Part shown: positions 51,519-60,551 of the stretch, in pieces
How positions within the stretch are numbered: the stretch's first letter is position 1
Layout of the letters: each line of letters begins with the position of its first letter
NCBI GenBank assembly: GCA_022510425.1
Contig: JAFLTO010000010.1
Span: 1 to 64,000 of the forward strand
DNA length: 64,000 nt
Reading direction: 5' to 3'
DNA from: Muribaculaceae bacterium
GTDB lineage: Bacteria; Bacteroidota; Bacteroidia; Bacteroidales; Muribaculaceae
Translations under genes and position numbers: made by a program
Notes under the pieces: model-generated
What the model saw: the letters and a program-made list of their open reading frames with translations, nothing else
Databases searched by the model: none
What the model was told of the DNA's origin: nothing

Positions 51519-52976
51519 TCAGGCCCGGGACATATTGGGTTTCTTAAAAAATTTTGAAAATTTATTGGTTATCTGCTGTAGGAAGGGATTTTTAAATACA
51601 AAGTATTGTACAATAATGGTATAGATACCTGTAATTACTCCACTTACAATTAAATCACACCAATAATTTATATTTAAATTAAAGTATAAAATTGTTAGCA
51701 ACAGTGCTAATGGGATATAAGCCACTAAGGATTGCAACAATTTGGAAGCTGGGAATTTTCCTTTGATGATTTTATTAAGAGCTATTTGAGATAAAATTAA
51801 TATTGTAGCCTCAGACGCTACCCAAGCTATGGCTGATCCCACGCTCATTAGTTTTGGTACCAATATAATGTTTAAAGCTACACTCACCGAGGCTCCTATG
51901 GAGGCATTGATCATTATGGTCTTATCTTCCTTTAGAGGCATTAAACCTTGGATCACAGTGATCTGAGAGAGGCCTATAATCAACATCATCGGCATGACTA
52001 TTCTCATGGGAGTTATGGCTCCTTCATATCCGGGTCCGGAAATTAATAAAATTATATCCGGAGCATAGACTATGGTGAAAATGATTACAGGAATTGAAAA
52101 TGCAAACAATAAATTTGTTGATTTTTGTAGAAGTCCCTTAAATTCATCATGTTTATTCTGAGCCAAAAGTGAGCTCATACGGGGGACTATAACACTGGTG
52201 ACGCCTGTGAAGAATGCAAGAAGAATAGAATATAATTTAATAGCAGTAGTGTAATAACCTACTTGGGTGTCGTTGGTTGAAAATCCCAAATACACTACAG
52301 TGAAGGATGTGCATAATGAAGTGACTACAAAATAGATGCCGATAATGAAGAAAGGTTTTATTAGAACCTTCAGATTGATGCCCTTGAAACTGAATTTGAC
52401 AAACTTACGTGAATGAACAGTATTTATAATTGCATTGACAGCCACCATCAAGACAGTGAGAAGATAATAGGTGGTGTAGTCATTTGCAGATTGTATGAAA
52501 ATGAATATAGATATCACATACAGACACTTTACAAAAATAGTTCTATATGTGATATATTTAAAGTCTTCCAATCCTTTATAAAACCATTCGATAAGCATAA
52601 AATTTCCGACGAGCCTTATGGCACCATACCACATCATCTGCTGGTTTTCTCTTAATGTGGGTATGGTGTAGGTGCAACAGACAAGTACCCCAAGCACCAC
52701 AAAAGTAGAAATGGCATTTAATGTGAATAGTGAGCTGAAAGAGTTGGTCAAGGAGATTCCCCTGGCTCGGTCTGCAGCCATTTGACGATTGCCCATCAGA
52801 TTTATTCCCATCATAGAGACAAGAATAAAATAGTTGATGATATTGTCGATAAAATTACAAAGACCAATATTGGTTACACCTAATACACGGGAAACATAGG
52901 GATAGACCAACAACGGGAAAACATAATTCGACGTCGTCAGGATTGAAATAAAAAATACATTCTTTTTAAGACCCAT
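51519..52976 (-). CDS. Wzx-type polysaccharide flippase
   Basis: This 485-residue MOP-superfamily transporter has about 14 TM segments and flips lipid-linked repeat units. 'FPLLVYPYVSRVLGVTNIGLCNFIDNIINYFILVSMMGINLMGNRQMA' is the typical opening, and 'SGPGYEGAITPMRIVMPMMLIIGLSQITVIQGLMPLKEDKTIMINASIGASVSVALNIILVP' is a typical later block. I use ATG 52976 since the longer start (53000) would overlap the upstream gene by 20 bp. It shows strong AT bias. The partner polymerase is the EpsG-type gene 5 kb away. Confidence 0.88.
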   Translation of the reverse strand: MGLKKNVFFISILTTSNYVFPLLVYPYVSRVLGVTNIGLCNFIDNIINYFILVSMMGINLMGNRQMAADRARGISLTNSFSSLFTLNAISTFVVLGVLVCCTYTIPTLRENQQMMWYGAIRLVGNFMLIEWFYKGLEDFKYITYRTIFVKCLYVISIFIFIQSANDYTTYYLLTVLMVAVNAIINTVHSRKFVKFSFKGINLKVLIKPFFIIGIYFVVTSLCTSFTVVYLGFSTNDTQVGYYTTAIKLYSILLAFFTGVTSVIVPRMSSLLAQNKHDEFKGLLQKSTNLLFAFSIPVIIFTIVYAPDIILLISGPGYEGAITPMRIVMPMMLIIGLSQITVIQGLMPLKEDKTIMINASIGASVSVALNIILVPKLMSVGSAIAWVASEATILILSQIALNKIIKGKFPASKLLQSLVAYIPLALLLTILYFNLNINYWCDLIVSGVITGIYTIIVQYFVFKNPFLQQITNKFSKFFKKPNMSRA

Positions 52977-52980
52977 TCTA

Positions 52981-53688
52981 TTATGGTGTGGTGTAATCAA
53001 TTACATCATCATTTATATCACGATAGTAGCCGGTATGCTTCACTTTAATACCTGCCCCCGAATATATTAACGAATAAGGCTCACATTCTATTTTCTTGTT
53101 CACTAAAGTATTTGCAGCTACAGTGCATCTGCTTGGTATTTCAGTATTTTTATAAAACTTACTAAAAGATCCTACCCATACTTCGTCTCCAAACTTGATT
53201 TTTCCAAATCCTTTAGCATGTTTTGTGCCGTCTTCAGATTTAAGCGAATGAAAATCAGTGTCGCATAAAAATGACTCCCATCCAAATCTTGCTGTATGCC
53301 CTATGGTTATTTCATGATAACAAACCAACTTCATTCCATATGAATTCTTGAAATCATCTCCTAATGTAAGTTTGCCATATTTTCCTATTGAAAGACCGGC
53401 ATTTGCTCCTATCCCAGCCTTTCCTTGAAAAATTATAGTGCCTTTATTCTCTAAAACTATCCCCTTCCCTTTATAAATTGAAATAATAGGAAATCCAAGG
53501 CGTATCATTCCGGTTTTTATGGGGCCTTCTATTATATATTTCCCCTTACCTATCACTTTTGCATGATATAAAATAATGGGAAGCTTTAGAGCCTGTTTGA
53601 AGGGTAGATGTTTTAAATTAAAATATATGGAATAGGGCAAAGAATAAAGGATTTTTCCAATGCCTTTTAATTTTGTAAAAGAACTCAT
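52981..53688 (-). CDS. Left-handed beta-helix acyltransferase
   Basis: A 235-residue protein with an amphipathic N-terminus and irregular hexapeptide repeats: 'GKGIVLENKGTIIFQGKAGIGANAGLSIGKYGKLTLGDDFKNSYGMKLVCYHEITIGHTARFGWES', then a His-containing 'CDTDFHSLK' and 'KIKFGDEVWVGSFSKFYKNTEIPSRCTVAANTLVNKKIECEPYSLI'. This pattern is seen in many Bacteroidales surface-glycan loci. It is the first gene of the short acyltransferase-flippase operon (4 bp spacing). Confidence 0.78.
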   Translation of the reverse strand: MSSFTKLKGIGKILYSLPYSIYFNLKHLPFKQALKLPIILYHAKVIGKGKYIIEGPIKTGMIRLGFPIISIYKGKGIVLENKGTIIFQGKAGIGANAGLSIGKYGKLTLGDDFKNSYGMKLVCYHEITIGHTARFGWESFLCDTDFHSLKSEDGTKHAKGFGKIKFGDEVWVGSFSKFYKNTEIPSRCTVAANTLVNKKIECEPYSLIYSGAGIKVKHTGYYRDINDDVIDYTTP

Positions 53689-53741
53689 CGGATTTTTTTA
53701 TTAATAGTTCTATTTTTATAACAAAAAAAAACGGAATTAAT

Positions 53742-53749
53742 TATATTTG
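53742..53749 (+). promoter_or_regulatory. -7 box of the esterase gene
   Basis: TATATTTG matches TAnnTTTG, about 29 nt before ATG 53779. The -33 element is poor. Confidence 0.5.
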
Positions 53750-53778
53750 CGATATCAATTAACCAACCTCATCCTTTC

Positions 53779-54657
53779 ATGATACTAAGATTTAAACTTA
53801 TATTCCTAGGAGTTCTTTTTTTTAATATGTTTTTACTGTCAAGTTGTGACACTGATGAGCCTATTCCTAATCTTGATGTAGATGATTATCTCAACAATTC
53901 TTCGGGGTTTGATGACTCCGACGATGAAAATTCGGGGTTATGTTCTATTTTATTAAGTGACTGTGAGAGCTATGACAGTGTTAACGATAGAATTTGGTAT
54001 TATAATGTGATTTTACCACCCGGTTATTCGGAAGAAAATGAATATCCTGTGCTTTATCTGCTTCATGGACGTTGGCTTGGCCACGGCTTTTGGGTAGATA
54101 AATTAGAAATATGTGAAACAATCGATCCCTATTATAAAAACAATCTATTTGATGTGATAGTAGTGATGCCGGAAGGTTGGGATACCTATTACCTTGATGA
54201 TTATCATAGCGGTATTAAATATGAATCCTATTTTTGGAATGATTTTGTACCCCTCATAGAAAATAATTATCCAATAAAGAAGGATTACAATTCAAGATAT
54301 ATCGGGGGTATTTCAATGGGTGGATATGGGGCTGCTTATTATACCTTTAAATATGGGATGTTTTCATTCTGTTATAGTGCCAGCAGTCCTTTCGATGGAA
54401 ATGGCAATCCTTTAAGCCCTCCTGTCTATGATTTTATAGATCTTGAGACTGACGAGTTCCCAAATTTTATTATAGATATCGGTATGGAGGATTTTTTAAG
54501 AGAAGTCAATATAGATGCTAATTTGATTCTTGCTTCTTTTGGTATTCCTCATGAATTTATAATCCGTAAGGGAGGTCATGATGCAGTTTTTTGGAAAGGA
54601 TCTCTTCAAATCTTATTCGATCGTTTGTCATCTTTTATTGCTCAAAATAAAGATTAG
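53779..54657 (+). CDS. Lipoprotein esterase of the alpha/beta-hydrolase (esterase D/Fes) family
   Basis: The 292-residue precursor has a lipobox 'FLLSSC' (about Cys23), an acidic linker, then a hydrolase domain: 'EYPVLYLLHGRWLGHGFWVDK' (oxyanion region), nucleophile Ser in 'IGGISMGGYGAAYY', and catalytic His in 'RKGGHDAVFWKGSL', with an Asp expected near 'DIGMEDF'. Family members remove acetyl or feruloyl groups from polysaccharides. Its position beside three predicted O-acyltransferases suggests deacylation of the same surface glycan, which is inference. Confidence 0.82.
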   Translation: MILRFKLIFLGVLFFNMFLLSSCDTDEPIPNLDVDDYLNNSSGFDDSDDENSGLCSILLSDCESYDSVNDRIWYYNVILPPGYSEENEYPVLYLLHGRWLGHGFWVDKLEICETIDPYYKNNLFDVIVVMPEGWDTYYLDDYHSGIKYESYFWNDFVPLIENNYPIKKDYNSRYIGGISMGGYGAAYYTFKYGMFSFCYSASSPFDGNGNPLSPPVYDFIDLETDEFPNFIIDIGMEDFLREVNIDANLILASFGIPHEFIIRKGGHDAVFWKGSLQILFDRLSSFIAQNKD

Positions 54658-54679
54658 GAGCAGGTATTTAGAAATATAA

Positions 54680-54720
54680 AGACACCGAACTGAAATTAGC
54701 TCGGTGTCTAAGTAATCTTT
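54680..54720. terminator. Terminator between the esterase and fba genes
   Basis: AGACACCGA (54680-54688) and TCGGTGTCT (54701-54709) are perfect complements. T-rich sequence follows on both strands (AATCTTTTT on +, TTTATATTTC on -), so it can serve both convergent genes. A second small hairpin, GCCGG-ATAA-CCGGC, lies at about 54735-54750. Confidence 0.72.
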
Positions 54721-54775
54721 TTCGCTTATTCCGGGCCGGATAACCGGCTATTAAATTTTTCCTATATTTACTTTA

Positions 54776-55780
54776 TTAGTCAGCTGCCTTGCCGTCGCTT
54801 CCAAGCACGTTGATGATCTTATGCTTGTAGAGTTTTTCCATCTCGTCGCGAGCCGGGCCCAGATATTTCCTTGGATCGAATTCAGCAGGATTGTCGTTGA
54901 ATGCCTTACGGATAGCGGCTGTCATAGCAAGACGGCTGTCGGAATCGATGTTGATCTTTGATACATCCATTTTTGCTGCCTTGCGGAGCTCTTCTTCGGG
55001 AATGCCGATTGCATCAGGCAATTTACCACCGTTTTCTGCAATAATCTTTACATATTCCTGGGGCACTGATGAAGAACCGTGGAGAACGATCGGGAAACCG
55101 GGAAGTTTCTCTTCAACTTTTTCAAGCACGTCGAATGCCAATGGAGGAGGAACCAATAGACCTGTCTTCGGATCACGGGTGCATTGTTCTGGTGTGAACT
55201 TATAAGCACCGTGAGAAGTACCGATGGAAATAGCAAGACTGTCTACTCCTGTTCTTGTTACAAAATCTACCACTTCTTCAGGATCAGTGTAAGTGTGATG
55301 GTCGGAGCTTACTTCATCTTCCACACCGGCGAGAACACCGAGTTCACCTTCCACTGTGACATCATATTTGTGGGCATAGTCCACTACCTTCTTAGTAAGA
55401 GCTACATTCTCTTCATAAGGGAGATGGCTGCCATCAATCATAACTGATGAGAAACCATTGTCGATGCAATCTTTGCAGAGTTCGAAACTGTCACCATGGT
55501 CAAGGTGAAGAACTATCTGCGGATGTTCCCAACCTAAAGATTTAGCATATTCCACAGCTCCTTGAGCCATATAGCGTAGAAGAATAGGGTTAGCATAATT
55601 GCGGGCACCTTTTGATACTTGGAGTATCACAGGGCTCTTTGTGTCAGCCGCAGCTTTGATTATAGCCTGGAGCTGCTCCATGTTGTTGAAGTTGAATGCC
55701 GGGATTGCATAACCTCCGTGCACTGCCTTGGCAAACATTTCCTTGGTGTTGACAAGACCTAATTTCTTATAATCTACCAT
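54776..55780 (-). CDS. fba: Class II fructose-1,6-bisphosphate aldolase
   Basis: This zinc aldolase splits fructose-1,6-bisphosphate in glycolysis. The 334 residues show 'GYAIPAFNFNNMEQLQAIIKAA', the metal-binding His-x-Asp-His in 'IVLHLDHGD', 'FSSVMIDGSHLPYEEN', 'VEGELGVLAG', 'SIGTSHGAYKF' and 'VLHGSSSVPQE', as in FbaA class II type B. It is a housekeeping gene inside the glycan region, transcribed from its own promoter (-7 TATATTTG at 55827-55820). Confidence 0.96.
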   Translation of the reverse strand: MVDYKKLGLVNTKEMFAKAVHGGYAIPAFNFNNMEQLQAIIKAAADTKSPVILQVSKGARNYANPILLRYMAQGAVEYAKSLGWEHPQIVLHLDHGDSFELCKDCIDNGFSSVMIDGSHLPYEENVALTKKVVDYAHKYDVTVEGELGVLAGVEDEVSSDHHTYTDPEEVVDFVTRTGVDSLAISIGTSHGAYKFTPEQCTRDPKTGLLVPPPLAFDVLEKVEEKLPGFPIVLHGSSSVPQEYVKIIAENGGKLPDAIGIPEEELRKAAKMDVSKINIDSDSRLAMTAAIRKAFNDNPAEFDPRKYLGPARDEMEKLYKHKIINVLGSDGKAAD

Positions 55781-55819
55781 CTTGTTGTGTTTTGTGCGAC
55801 TCTGCGCGGTTCATTTATG

Positions 55820-55855
55820 CAAATATAAAAAAATTGCTTTTTATATGCAATTTTT
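55820..55855 (-). promoter_or_regulatory. fba promoter with a dyad between its boxes
   Basis: TATATTTG on the minus strand (55827-55820) is the -7 box, with a TTGC at roughly the -33 position. Between and over them AAAAATTGC (55829-55837) and GCAATTTTT (55847-55855) form a perfect 9-bp inverted repeat with a 9-bp spacer, suitable as a regulator site. Confidence 0.5.
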
Positions 55856-55921
55856 ACTTGATTTTTGAATCCACCATCTTCAGCCCCTAAAACATTATCC
55901 CTTATTCCTTATCCTTTATCT

Positions 55922-56830
55922 TTATCTCTTGAAATAGCTTTTGCGTAATTTATAGTAATCTTTTTTCTTTTGATTCCCTATTAATTTTATTCTTGATGTC
56001 AGGAAAAGATTATATATACCATTACAAATCAAATTCCCTGTCTTCGAAAAGTTGCGTCTATAATAAATTTTTCTGCTCTCTTCGAGAAGTCGGGTTTTAA
56101 ATTCAGACTGGTAGGCTTCCGAACCACTAAATGATTTGCTTTCTAAATGGAGGATTCGTGCAGAAGGCACACTGTAGATTTTAAAGCCGGATTTTCTAAT
56201 TCTTGCACATAAGTCAGTCTCTTCAAAATACATGAAAAATTCAGGGCTGAAAGAACCGGTTGTTTCCAAAATTGATTTCTTCACCATTAAGTCTGCCCCG
56301 GTGATATACCCGACTGACACCGGCTTCGACGTAACATTATAGAAATGTTTTGTTTTGCCATATAGTATTTCTTGAGGCTTATTATTGAATAATTCGTTGA
56401 TTTCCCATAAAATACCCGGCAAAAACATCTTATAGGAAAGGGTGGGTTGCTCGTTCTCGTCATATAAATTACCACCACAAGCTCCCACATTTTTATGATT
56501 GTCTAAAAAATCAGATAGGATTTTGATGGCATTATTAAGTAAGAGGGTGTCAGGATTGAGAAAAAATATATTTCTGCCTTTTGCAATCTTTAAGCCTTCA
56601 TTATTTGCTCTGCCAAATCCAATATTTTTATTTAATGCGATAAACTTAAATGAAGGAAATAAATTGTCAGGAATAGATTTCTTGATTTTTTCTTCGAAAT
56701 CCGGTTCCGAGTCATTGTCTACCACAATGACTTCGTATGTTATTTCCCGGGTTTTTTCAATTATGGATGTAACACAATCGCAAATGAGATTGGCCGTCTT
56801 ATAATTTACTATGATGACACTTACATCCAT
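55922..56830 (-). CDS. Glycosyltransferase family 2 (rhamnosyltransferase-like)
   Basis: A 302-residue GT-A enzyme: 'DVSVIIVNYKTANLICDCVTSI', 'VIVVDNDSEPDF', 'NIGFGRANNEGL', 'NPDTLL' (DxD equivalent), 'GYITGADLMVKKSIL' and 'FFMYFEETDLCARIRKSGF'. This pattern is that of the WbbL rhamnosyltransferase subgroup, although the donor sugar is not proven. It lies 47 bp after the UDP-glucuronate epimerase gene on the same strand. Confidence 0.88.
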   Translation of the reverse strand: MDVSVIIVNYKTANLICDCVTSIIEKTREITYEVIVVDNDSEPDFEEKIKKSIPDNLFPSFKFIALNKNIGFGRANNEGLKIAKGRNIFFLNPDTLLLNNAIKILSDFLDNHKNVGACGGNLYDENEQPTLSYKMFLPGILWEINELFNNKPQEILYGKTKHFYNVTSKPVSVGYITGADLMVKKSILETTGSFSPEFFMYFEETDLCARIRKSGFKIYSVPSARILHLESKSFSGSEAYQSEFKTRLLEESRKIYYRRNFSKTGNLICNGIYNLFLTSRIKLIGNQKKKDYYKLRKSYFKR

Positions 56831-56877
56831 TTTTCAGTTATGAGTGAAAATTGAAGAACAGCCCTGTGTTTTCGGAT

Positions 56878-57930
56878 TTATACGCCGTAGTAAGAACGGA
56901 ACCAAGCCACTGTTTGATGAATACCATCTTTCAGGCTCGTGGATGGAGTGAATCCCGTCACTTCAGACAAAGCAGTTGAATCGGCATATGTGCGATATAC
57001 GTCTCCTGGCTGCATGGGTTGCATGTCTTTTTCAGCCTCCCAGCCGATTTCTTCTTCAATTGTGGAAATGTAATCTATAAGCCGGATCGGATTTTGACTA
57101 CCTATATTATAAATTCTATAGGGAGCAGAGGAACATGAGGGATCCATATTGTGGGAATCCCAGTTGCTGTCGGCTTGAGGAATTATATGAATTATTTTGG
57201 TGATACCTGTCACAATGTCTTCTATATATGTGAAATCACGCCACATATCCCCATGGTTAAACACTTTTATCGGGCGTTTATTCATAATGGCATCTATAAA
57301 GAGATGCGGCGACATATCAGGCCGTCCCCAGGGGCCGTAAACTGTGAAGAATCTTAATCCGGTCACCGGTAAGCCGAACACGCATGAATAAGAATGGGCC
57401 ATCATTTCATTGCTTTTTTTAGTGGCCGCATAAAGGCTCACGGGATGTGCCGTGCCGTCTTTTTCCGAGAAGGGGTTCTTTCCGTTCAATCCATAGACAC
57501 TTGATGAGGAAGCAAAGACAAGATGTTTTACGCCTGTATTCCTACATCCTTCCAGAATATTGAGAAAACCGTTGATATTATTTTCTATATAAGCTTGAGG
57601 ATTGGTGATGGAATATCTCACTCCGGGCTGTGCCGCCAGATGCACCACGCAGTCAAATTTCTCTTCCTCAAATATTTTCGATAAAGATTTTTTTTCTTTT
57701 ATATCAGTGCGTATGAAAGTAAGATTGGACCAGATATCACTCACTACCGGTATATTCCACTCCCTACTTTCATTTCCTATACCGAGCACTTTCAACCTTC
57801 CATATTTAAGGTTAGGGTCATAGTAGTCGTTGATATTGTCAATACCCACGACATCATTATCTTCTTTCACAAGTCGCCCTACAACAGCGGAGCCTATAAA
57901 ACCGGCTGCCCCGGTCACTAATATCTTCAT
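56878..57930 (-). CDS. UDP-glucuronate 4-epimerase (LpsL/CapI-like)
   Basis: This extended SDR makes UDP-galacturonate from UDP-glucuronate. The 350 residues include 'KILVTGAAGFIGSAVVGRLV', 'IDNINDYYDPNLKYGRL' (a signature of the GlcA epimerases), 'VVHLAAQPGVRYSITNPQAYIENNI', 'ASSSSVYG', the 'YAATKK' catalytic Tyr and Lys, and 'LRFFTVYGPWGRPDMSPHLF'. It suggests galacturonic acid in the glycan. Confidence 0.9.
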   Translation of the reverse strand: MKILVTGAAGFIGSAVVGRLVKEDNDVVGIDNINDYYDPNLKYGRLKVLGIGNESREWNIPVVSDIWSNLTFIRTDIKEKKSLSKIFEEEKFDCVVHLAAQPGVRYSITNPQAYIENNINGFLNILEGCRNTGVKHLVFASSSSVYGLNGKNPFSEKDGTAHPVSLYAATKKSNEMMAHSYSCVFGLPVTGLRFFTVYGPWGRPDMSPHLFIDAIMNKRPIKVFNHGDMWRDFTYIEDIVTGITKIIHIIPQADSNWDSHNMDPSCSSAPYRIYNIGSQNPIRLIDYISTIEEEIGWEAEKDMQPMQPGDVYRTYADSTALSEVTGFTPSTSLKDGIHQTVAWFRSYYGV

Positions 57931-58053
57931 GTCATAGTTACAACTCGCAGAATCGTATCATCTACAATTTTGCGGTTATATTTAATTCAATACAAAAAAA
58001 TGTGAGTCAATTCCCGCAAAGGAATCACCTCATTCTGTGCAAAGTTATATATT

Positions 58054-59424
58054 TTATTGTTGTTGTGCAACGATTTTCTTTTTTTGGGGATTGAAGAGGA
58101 TGGTGACGATACCTCCAATCACCATCACTATAATTGAAACTATCAATACTAATGAGGAACCACCTGCGTGGAGTAACACCGGAATAAAGAAGACACCCAA
58201 CACTGCTCCCACTTTACCGAGAGAGGCTGCAATACCGCTTCCCAGTCCTCTATCGGCAACCGGATAAACTTTCGGTGGCAAGACAAAAGTGATAAGGTGC
58301 GGACCCATATTAAGAAACAACTCAAAAGCCATAAAGGCTATAATGGAGATCCATTTTGCCCAGTGATGATCATAAGCCAACAGAAGTATCAATAAAAACA
58401 GTCCACTCAAAAAGAATCCTATCCACTGAATCTTGGCAGCATCCATCTTTTTGATTAGAAATAGACCCAAAATAAATCCCGGAAGTATTATGCAGGATAT
58501 CCAAAGGGTAATTTCCACAGAGGATGTCACTTTCATTAATGGATCCTCTCCCGCTGAAGTATGTTCAAGTCCCAATGCCAATACCAGAATCGGAAGAAAC
58601 ACTCCGATTCCATAAACTCCTAATCCTTCACAAGCCCAAGGAATACCTGTGAAGATTATGTTTTCCCAATTGCGTTTGAGGAAACCGGGTTTTGTGCCTC
58701 CTCCCTGGTGATGCTGAATCTCATCAGGAGTCAGGTCTTCGGTGGTGACGTTGACATTATTGCCCAAAAAATGATGAGCGTCAATCTCTGCCAGTGCAAC
58801 CTTGCCTCTTTCCAATAGCCATTTAGGACTTTCCCAGAAATAGATTCTTGACACCACCATCACTCCTGAAATGATAATCATGATCCACATCATTCTTGGC
58901 CAAAGATCGGCCGAGGTCCAATCCCTTACCATCAAAAAGCAGATGCCGGCTACAAGAATATTGCCGAATGCACTTGCAGCTTTAGCCAATCCAACCATGA
59001 AAAACACCCATTTCGTAGGCATTAATTCAGAAATGTAATTAGAATCGAGACTGTATTCTCCCCCTATTCCGAATCCCATAAAGAAAAGACAGATAATAAG
59101 GACGGGTAAGGATGGCCAAATCAAAGTGACTACAGCTGACGCACACACAATAGCCGGACAAAGACGGAAGAAAAACAAATAGCCATAACGGTCGGACAAT
59201 TTTCCTAAAATGGTGGATCCAACCATTATGCCAATAAGATCCATCGCTCCCACCAATCCTTGCATGAATGATGAGAGTTCCGGATGCGCCACCAATTGGT
59301 ACAAGGGAATGATTACCGAAACGAGAGTAGCAAGCCCGGTACCGATGAGCTGACCCAGCGACGCAACTCCGGTTATGAAGTAATGTCGCCAGGTCAACGG
59401 CGCATCATCTATTGTGTAATTCAT
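58054..59424 (-). CDS. MFS transporter (sugar/phosphate-porter-like)
   Basis: The 456-residue, 12-TM carrier has the MFS loop 'GKLSDRYGYLFFFRL', 'GFGIGGEYSLDSNYISELMPTK' (as in the sugar porter/phosphate symporter branch), a central cytosolic loop, and 'VLPPKVYPVADRGLGSGIAASLGKVGAVLGVFF' in the second half. The substrate is not predictable. It is the third gene of the channel-urea transporter-MFS run (41 bp after the urea transporter). Confidence 0.85.
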   Translation of the reverse strand: MNYTIDDAPLTWRHYFITGVASLGQLIGTGLATLVSVIIPLYQLVAHPELSSFMQGLVGAMDLIGIMVGSTILGKLSDRYGYLFFFRLCPAIVCASAVVTLIWPSLPVLIICLFFMGFGIGGEYSLDSNYISELMPTKWVFFMVGLAKAASAFGNILVAGICFLMVRDWTSADLWPRMMWIMIIISGVMVVSRIYFWESPKWLLERGKVALAEIDAHHFLGNNVNVTTEDLTPDEIQHHQGGGTKPGFLKRNWENIIFTGIPWACEGLGVYGIGVFLPILVLALGLEHTSAGEDPLMKVTSSVEITLWISCIILPGFILGLFLIKKMDAAKIQWIGFFLSGLFLLILLLAYDHHWAKWISIIAFMAFELFLNMGPHLITFVLPPKVYPVADRGLGSGIAASLGKVGAVLGVFFIPVLLHAGGSSLVLIVSIIVMVIGGIVTILFNPQKKKIVAQQQ

Positions 59425-59465
59425 GGATAAATTTCGTTTGGCTTTAATTAAAGCCCGGGCTGTTC

Positions 59466-60527
59466 TTATTTGGAAGGAGCCGGTGCAGGTTCAAAGAATC
59501 TGTATGCCGGGAAGAGGAAAATCCATGTGGCCACACAGAATGGACCTGTCAATGTCGGGAACCCCATAGGAGTGAAGAACACGTTCATGGCTGCCTGAAC
59601 AAAGACAGTGGCAATAATGCCGCATAAACACCATATGGCTGCCTTCCATGAGAAGTTACAGAATGTTGCACCAAGAGCAATACCTGTCAAAACAGCAGAG
59701 AAACCGTAAAGACCATTTGCGATGTCGACTCCGGGTCCTTGCCAAATTATTGCTATGAAAAGTGAAAGTGCAGATGCGATTGCTGCCCATAGGCAAGCTC
59801 TCCAACTGCTCACTGCCAATGCCGCGAGGAAGAAGATTCCGCAAACCCAAGATTTAATGAGGAAAACCTGTGATATTCCTCTCAACCAATATATCACGAG
59901 ATCACCGAACGCCAGAGATACGTTTTCATCACGGAAATGCTCTATGACTCCTACGTAATCGGAGCTGCTTGCTACTAAATGCGGGAATTCCGGACTCCCC
60001 ATATCCACCGGAGGGAATCCGCTGAACACACGTGCTGAAAGAAGGAAAATCCATGTGGTTGCCACAAAGGGGAATGTGAACGATGATATTTTCCATCTGC
60101 CTAAAATATTATCCATTCCTGATTTTGCAATAGTGGAAAGTGCTGCACAAAGAATCAGACCGATCCACATCCATACTGTAGCACCCAAAAATGTAGGAAA
60201 CGCGCATCCCACCAAAGCTCCGTTGAATCCCCAAAGTCCTTGAGCACCTCCTTGATCTGGCAATTTAAGGATATATCCGGTCAAAGTGGAAACGAATACA
60301 CCCGCTATACAGCCCCAGCATACTAAGCCTTGGCCTTCCATATAAGCACCCCAGATAATACCGCAAAGGAAGAGTAATCCGGTCCACATATTGTCTTGGA
60401 ACATCACCTGGCCTACTCCACGCAGAAGTGTGCGTGGGAATTCTTTAAACGACGGACGTTTCAATGTGTCGTCAACGTCTTGTTTCAGTTCTTGTTGAAC
60501 GTCTTTTACTTCATCTTTTATATCCAT
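59466..60527 (-). CDS. Urea transporter (UT family)
   Basis: The 353-residue membrane protein has the duplicated UT fold: 'QGLWGFNGALVGCAFPTFLG' and, in the second half, 'NGLYGFSAVLTGIALGATF', with the matching 'SFTFPFVATTWIFLL' and 'TLTGPFCVATWIFLFP' segments that line the selectivity filters. A charged N-terminal stretch ('EVKDVQQELKQDVDDTL') precedes TM1. UT proteins are passive urea channels. No urease genes are in the window. It starts 24 bp after the channel gene, so the two are probably co-expressed. Confidence 0.9.
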   Translation of the reverse strand: MDIKDEVKDVQQELKQDVDDTLKRPSFKEFPRTLLRGVGQVMFQDNMWTGLLFLCGIIWGAYMEGQGLVCWGCIAGVFVSTLTGYILKLPDQGGAQGLWGFNGALVGCAFPTFLGATVWMWIGLILCAALSTIAKSGMDNILGRWKISSFTFPFVATTWIFLLSARVFSGFPPVDMGSPEFPHLVASSSDYVGVIEHFRDENVSLAFGDLVIYWLRGISQVFLIKSWVCGIFFLAALAVSSWRACLWAAIASALSLFIAIIWQGPGVDIANGLYGFSAVLTGIALGATFCNFSWKAAIWCLCGIIATVFVQAAMNVFFTPMGFPTLTGPFCVATWIFLFPAYRFFEPAPAPSK

Positions 60528-60551
60528 ATGTTTAGTTATTATGTTTACTGT

